Origin: Bacteroidota bacterium
Lineage (GTDB): Bacteria; Bacteroidota; Bacteroidia; CAIKAF01
Length of the DNA stretch: 9,096 bases
NCBI GenBank assembly: GCA_023432985.1
Contig: JAEZEQ010000050.1
Location: 1 to 9,096 of the forward strand
Reading direction: 5' to 3'
Positions 5,936 to 9,096 of this stretch are shown here, in pieces. Every line of letters begins with the position of its first letter. Within the stretch, counting starts at the first letter, position 1. Under the pieces are notes generated by a model, which was not told the origin of the DNA, searched no databases, and saw nothing but the letters and a program-made list of their open reading frames with translations. Both the position numbers and the translations under genes were made by a program.

Positions 5936-8461
5936 ATGAAACCCTTTGGATTGCGTTTATACATACTTTATTTTTTATTCTTCTTAGGTTTAGACTTTAG
6001 TCTGCATGGGCAACCACAAACAAAAATAAGCGGAGTCGTATATGACAAAGTAAGCCAACAGGCCCAACCATTTGTAAACATTATGGTGAAAGGAACCACA
6101 GTAGGTACGGTGACAGATATAGACGGAAAATTTAACCTCACCACGCAAAAGAAAGCCGACACACTTATTATCAGTTCGATGGGATTCAAACGCCAGTATT
6201 TACCCTTAAAAAGAGGCGAATCGAATTATTTCGAAATCTATCTCGAAGCCGATAATTCCATTTTAAATACCGTAATCATTAAATACGACGGGAATCCGGC
6301 CGAGCGATTGATAAAAAAAGTAATCAACGCCAAGCCCAATAATGATCCAGAAGCCGTAAAAACTTTACAGTATCATGTGTATCAGAAAATAGAAATCGAT
6401 GTATACAATATTCCCAAATTTATGAGGGGCAATTTTCTGACCAAGCCTTTTGATTTTATGTGGAGTTATATGGATAGTACAGGCAGTGACGGGAAGCATT
6501 ATCTTCCTTCCTTTATTGCGGAGACTTATTCGCATAAATTTTGGAAAAAAGTGCCGGCCATAAACAAAGAACATATAATAGCTTCAAAAGTAGCCGGAAA
6601 TGAAAATGAAAACGTATCTCAGTTTACGGCCGATTTTTATCAAAACATCAATCTCTATCGCGACTATTTATTAATAGGCGGAAAAACCTTTGTGAGTCCC
6701 ATCGCTTCAAACGGCATTTTTTTCTATAAATATTATCTCAGCGATTCAGTACAAATTGGGAAAGACAAGTTTTATTTTCTGGAATTTTTTCCCCGTAGAA
6801 AGCAAGAGTATACCTTTAATGGGAATATGTGGATACACGATAGTACTTTTGCCGTAAGTACGGTCCAGCTTGAGTTATCCGAAAGCGTGAATGTAAATTT
6901 TATACGTAAATTTTTTGCCAGTCAGGACTTTAAACGCTATGATGGCAGATGGTTGCCGGAAAAAGATTCGGTCTTTGTCGATTTAACCCCATTAACCAAA
7001 AAAGCGGTGGCCATATTAGGGCGAAAAAAGGGATTTTATTCCCATTATCAGGTCGATGAAAAATTACCCGATTCCATCACACGTAATCCAAACAATATCA
7101 TATTAGAAGAATCGGCTCTCGAAAAAAGCGAAGAGGAATGGGACAGTTTGCGTACAGAAAAGCTCAGTAAAATTGAAGAAGGCATATATGAAATGGTGGA
7201 TTCCATCAAAAGTACGCCTCGCTATAAAACGTACAGAGTATTGGGCGGACTGGTGAGCACCGGCTATGTACAGGTAGGAAAATTTGAAATAGGGCAATTT
7301 TATAAATTCTACAGTTGGAATCCCGTCGAAGGCAATCGAATCCGATTTGGGGGACGCACTTCGCTGAGTATGAGCAAGAGATGGCATGCTTTTGCTTATG
7401 GGGCATATGGATTCATGGATCAACGATTCAAATATCAGGTGCAGTTTTATTGGCATTTCAACAAAAACAGATCGCCCTGGCGTATGTTGGGCATGTATTA
7501 TAAGGACGATATGCAGCAATTTGCATTCGATGAAGAAAACGGATTCGACCACGATAATATCATGCAGAGTTTACGCAATCAGAAAATGACCAATATACTC
7601 TATGCCAAGGAATTCAATCTTTTCTATGAGCATGAATGGTTTGTAGGACTCACAAGCAGGTTAACCTTTAATCACAACGAATTATCCGGAACCCATTACT
7701 ATACCTTTAGAAGCGGAACCAATCCACAACTTAGTTTCAACGAAATCATATCGACCGAATTGCGTTTTTATACCCGATTTGCTTTTCGGGAAAAATACAT
7801 CAACAAACGTATAGATCGTTTGCCGACCGGAACGCGTTATCCGACTATAGAGGTCGATTTTAGATGGGCATTTAAAGATGTTTGGGATGGAGATTTTGAA
7901 GCAAAAAAACTGAAGGTAAAAGTTTTCCAAAAACTACGTATGGGTCCTGCAGGATTTTTAAGCATCTGGGCCGAAGCCGGAAAAGTATGGGGCACGGCAC
8001 CCTGGCCTTATTTGTTTAACCACAACGGAAACCCCAGTTATCTTTTCTCGAGACGCAGCTTTCAGAATATGCTATCGCCCGAATTTGTAAGCGATGAATA
8101 TGCCAGTGTTTATATAGAATATCATTTAGACGGATTAATTTTTAACCGTATTCCGGGTTTTAGAAAACTCAAATGGCGTGAGGTGATTCATGCCCGGGGT
8201 CTTTGGGGTTCCTTACGCAATTATTCCCATCATCATCAAATGGTACAATTCCCCTCCTATTCCGAAAACATGGTCATTAAACCAAGTCTATTAGAGCCTT
8301 ATTATGAGGTGGGATTTGGAATAGAAAATATATTCAATGTATTGAGGGTCGATTTTATATGGAGATTAACCAACCTGAAAAGAGATTTTGACGGAGACGG
8401 AAACGACGATAAAAATATAAAACCATTTCAATTCAAATTAGGCTTTGGGTTCAGATTGTAA
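5936..8461 (+). CDS. DUF5686 outer-membrane beta-barrel protein with N-terminal CarboxypepD_reg-like domain
   Basis: The 841-residue product begins with a signal peptide (hydrophobic from about residue 8 to 22, likely cleaved near HG/QPQ around residue 25). Residues ~30-105 form a carboxypeptidase-regulatory-like beta-sandwich (KISGVVYDK, GTVTDIDGKF, LIISSMGFK). The DUF5686 signature follows at about 119 (GNPAERLIKKVI, then KPNND), and the rest is rich in alternating aromatic strands typical of a 16-or-so-strand barrel, ending in GFGFRL. The family is abundant in Bacteroidota and lies in the outer membrane, resembling TonB-dependent receptors in its N-terminal domain but lacking a recognisable plug; its role is not established. 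The ATG is preceded by ATAAAAG (5923-5929), similar to the A-rich ribosome-binding regions of this phylum. Length and domain order look complete. Confidence 0.9.
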   Translation: MKPFGLRLYILYFLFFLGLDFSLHGQPQTKISGVVYDKVSQQAQPFVNIMVKGTTVGTVTDIDGKFNLTTQKKADTLIISSMGFKRQYLPLKRGESNYFEIYLEADNSILNTVIIKYDGNPAERLIKKVINAKPNNDPEAVKTLQYHVYQKIEIDVYNIPKFMRGNFLTKPFDFMWSYMDSTGSDGKHYLPSFIAETYSHKFWKKVPAINKEHIIASKVAGNENENVSQFTADFYQNINLYRDYLLIGGKTFVSPIASNGIFFYKYYLSDSVQIGKDKFYFLEFFPRRKQEYTFNGNMWIHDSTFAVSTVQLELSESVNVNFIRKFFASQDFKRYDGRWLPEKDSVFVDLTPLTKKAVAILGRKKGFYSHYQVDEKLPDSITRNPNNIILEESALEKSEEEWDSLRTEKLSKIEEGIYEMVDSIKSTPRYKTYRVLGGLVSTGYVQVGKFEIGQFYKFYSWNPVEGNRIRFGGRTSLSMSKRWHAFAYGAYGFMDQRFKYQVQFYWHFNKNRSPWRMLGMYYKDDMQQFAFDEENGFDHDNIMQSLRNQKMTNILYAKEFNLFYEHEWFVGLTSRLTFNHNELSGTHYYTFRSGTNPQLSFNEIISTELRFYTRFAFREKYINKRIDRLPTGTRYPTIEVDFRWAFKDVWDGDFEAKKLKVKVFQKLRMGPAGFLSIWAEAGKVWGTAPWPYLFNHNGNPSYLFSRRSFQNMLSPEFVSDEYASVYIEYHLDGLIFNRIPGFRKLKWREVIHARGLWGSLRNYSHHHQMVQFPSYSENMVIKPSLLEPYYEVGFGIENIFNVLRVDFIWRLTNLKRDFDGDGNDDKNIKPFQFKLGFGFRL

Positions 8462-9096
8462 AAAAGGGATATTATGTGCATTTTTTCTCCTGTGGGGTGT
8501 ACAAATTTATGCGGGCGATTCGCTGTTTTACAAATGCATGGCTTCATTCAACGAGGAGGGTATTCTGATTTCGAAGCGTAAACAAGGCCGAAAAATATAC
8601 GAGGACAATAGCATTTTTTTTAGCCTGGTTACCTTATACGGCATAGAAAAAATGGCATCGTATATGGATTCGGAGCAATTGGCCTTGTGGAAAGAGAAAA
8701 AAGAACAGCTGAAAAAAACAGCTGAAAAATATGCGAATAAAGAAGGGCGAAACACCATAAATTTTTGGCGTACCAATCCGCTCGATCAGTGGCCTGGCAA
8801 AGAAAGTTGGGCTCGAAAAAAACAGCGTCATATTCCCGATGATTTCGATGATAATGTCTATTTACGCATGTTGTATCCCGATGCAGAGTCGGACCTTTTC
8901 CTATGCAGGCTCCTCGAAGAAAAGAAAAATGGTAGCCCCTATTTTGCAAAAAATCTTCCCGATTCCCTGCGTAAAAAAGAAGTTTACAATACATGGATAG
9001 GCGAAAAAATGCCTAAAGAAATAGATTTGGTTGTACTGAGCAATATACTTTTATATAAGGTAGAAAATAAGATTGTATGGAATCGTAGCGACAGTT
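8445..9096 (+). CDS. Secreted protein of unrecognised family (3' partial, probable TTG start)
   Basis: A frame open from the TAG at 8439-8441 to the window end gives at least 217 codons with no stop. Starting at TTG 8445 produces a convincing signal peptide: KK at residues 6-7, a hydrophobic run ILCAFFLLWGVQIYA, then a likely cleavage before GDSL. The first in-frame ATG (8538) lies after this segment and would discard it. The mature part is charged and aromatic-rich, with a Lys/Glu-rich helix (about residues 84-104). D132-D133-F134-D135-D136 and, later, YNTW (181-184) with D194...N200 are arranged somewhat like motifs of alpha/alpha-toroid proteins (terpenoid-cyclase/prenyltransferase fold); this is a weak resemblance from memory. 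It overlaps the DUF5686 gene by 17 nt and is probably the third gene of that operon. Reality of the gene is well supported; function and exact start are not. Confidence 0.72.
   Translation, partial: MGSDCKKGILCAFFLLWGVQIYAGDSLFYKCMASFNEEGILISKRKQGRKIYEDNSIFFSLVTLYGIEKMASYMDSEQLALWKEKKEQLKKTAEKYANKEGRNTINFWRTNPLDQWPGKESWARKKQRHIPDDFDDNVYLRMLYPDAESDLFLCRLLEEKKNGSPYFAKNLPDSLRKKEVYNTWIGEKMPKEIDLVVLSNILLYKVENKIVWNRSDS
8705..8729. repeat. Tandem 13-mer containing the palindrome CAGCTG
   Basis: ACAGCTGAAAAAA (8705-8717) is followed immediately by a second copy matching 12 bases (8718-8729). Because CAGCTG is its own reverse complement, the pair also forms CAGCTG-A7-CAGCTG, a possible 6-bp hairpin with an all-A loop. 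It lies inside the Lys/Glu-rich helix of the last gene, and the 13-nt period means the two copies are read in different frames. Confidence 0.6.

Noticed and set aside
7103..7552. Antisense open frame of 149 codons inside the DUF5686 gene
   Set aside because: It is contained in a well-supported gene and shows no family motif or promoter.
8474..8581. Short gene starting at ATG 8474 (about 35 codons)
   Set aside because: It stops quickly and is out of frame with the long frame that carries the convincing signal peptide.
8629..8994. Antisense open frame of 121 codons near the right edge
   Set aside because: It lies opposite the long + strand frame, has no recognisable domain, and its composition is what one expects from the reverse of a Lys/Glu-rich gene.

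Overview
The window looks like a chromosomal segment from a member of the Bacteroidota. The grounds are a type IX secretion (T9SS) C-terminal sorting tail on the first protein, a CarboxypepD_reg-like/DUF5686 outer-membrane protein, TAnnTTTG-type promoter elements, weak Shine-Dalgarno signals and moderate GC content. I see no rRNA, tRNA, CRISPR, insertion sequence or phage gene. Coding density is very high and no gene-free stretch exceeds about 95 bases. The species cannot be named from this sequence.

Left block (1-4556, all + strand, tightly packed). A 5'-truncated secreted M1-family zinc aminopeptidase with a T9SS tail (1-1545) overlaps by ATGA with an integral-membrane di-iron hydroxylase closely resembling animal alkylglycerol monooxygenase (AGMO/TMEM195) (1542-2771). 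Two bases later comes a YhhN/TMEM86-family lysoplasmalogenase-like membrane protein (2774-3484). It overlaps by 17 nt a CapA-type (PGA_cap) metallophosphatase-like putative lipoprotein (3468-4556) that probably starts at TTG. The four genes appear to be one operon whose promoter lies upstream of the window. The middle pair is the main item of interest: in animals these two families cleave the two kinds of ether-lipid bond (O-alkyl and O-alkenyl), so the pair reads as a bacterial ether-lipid breakdown module.

Middle (4580-5581). A convergently placed bile acid:sodium symporter (BASS) family transporter is on the - strand (4580-5488). It is separated from the right block by a 93-nt divergent intergenic region with a good promoter candidate for the right block.

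Right block (5582-9096, + strand). A small AhpD/carboxymuconolactone-decarboxylase-like CxxC protein (5582-5926) is followed after 9 nt by an 841-residue DUF5686 outer-membrane beta-barrel protein (5936-8461). A secreted protein of unrecognised function then runs off the right edge (about 8445-9096). It has no ATG at its apparent signal peptide; like the CapA gene, its best start is a TTG overlapping the previous gene by exactly 17 nt. Its DDFDD and later Asp/Asn motifs faintly suggest an alpha/alpha-toroid (terpenoid-cyclase-like) fold.
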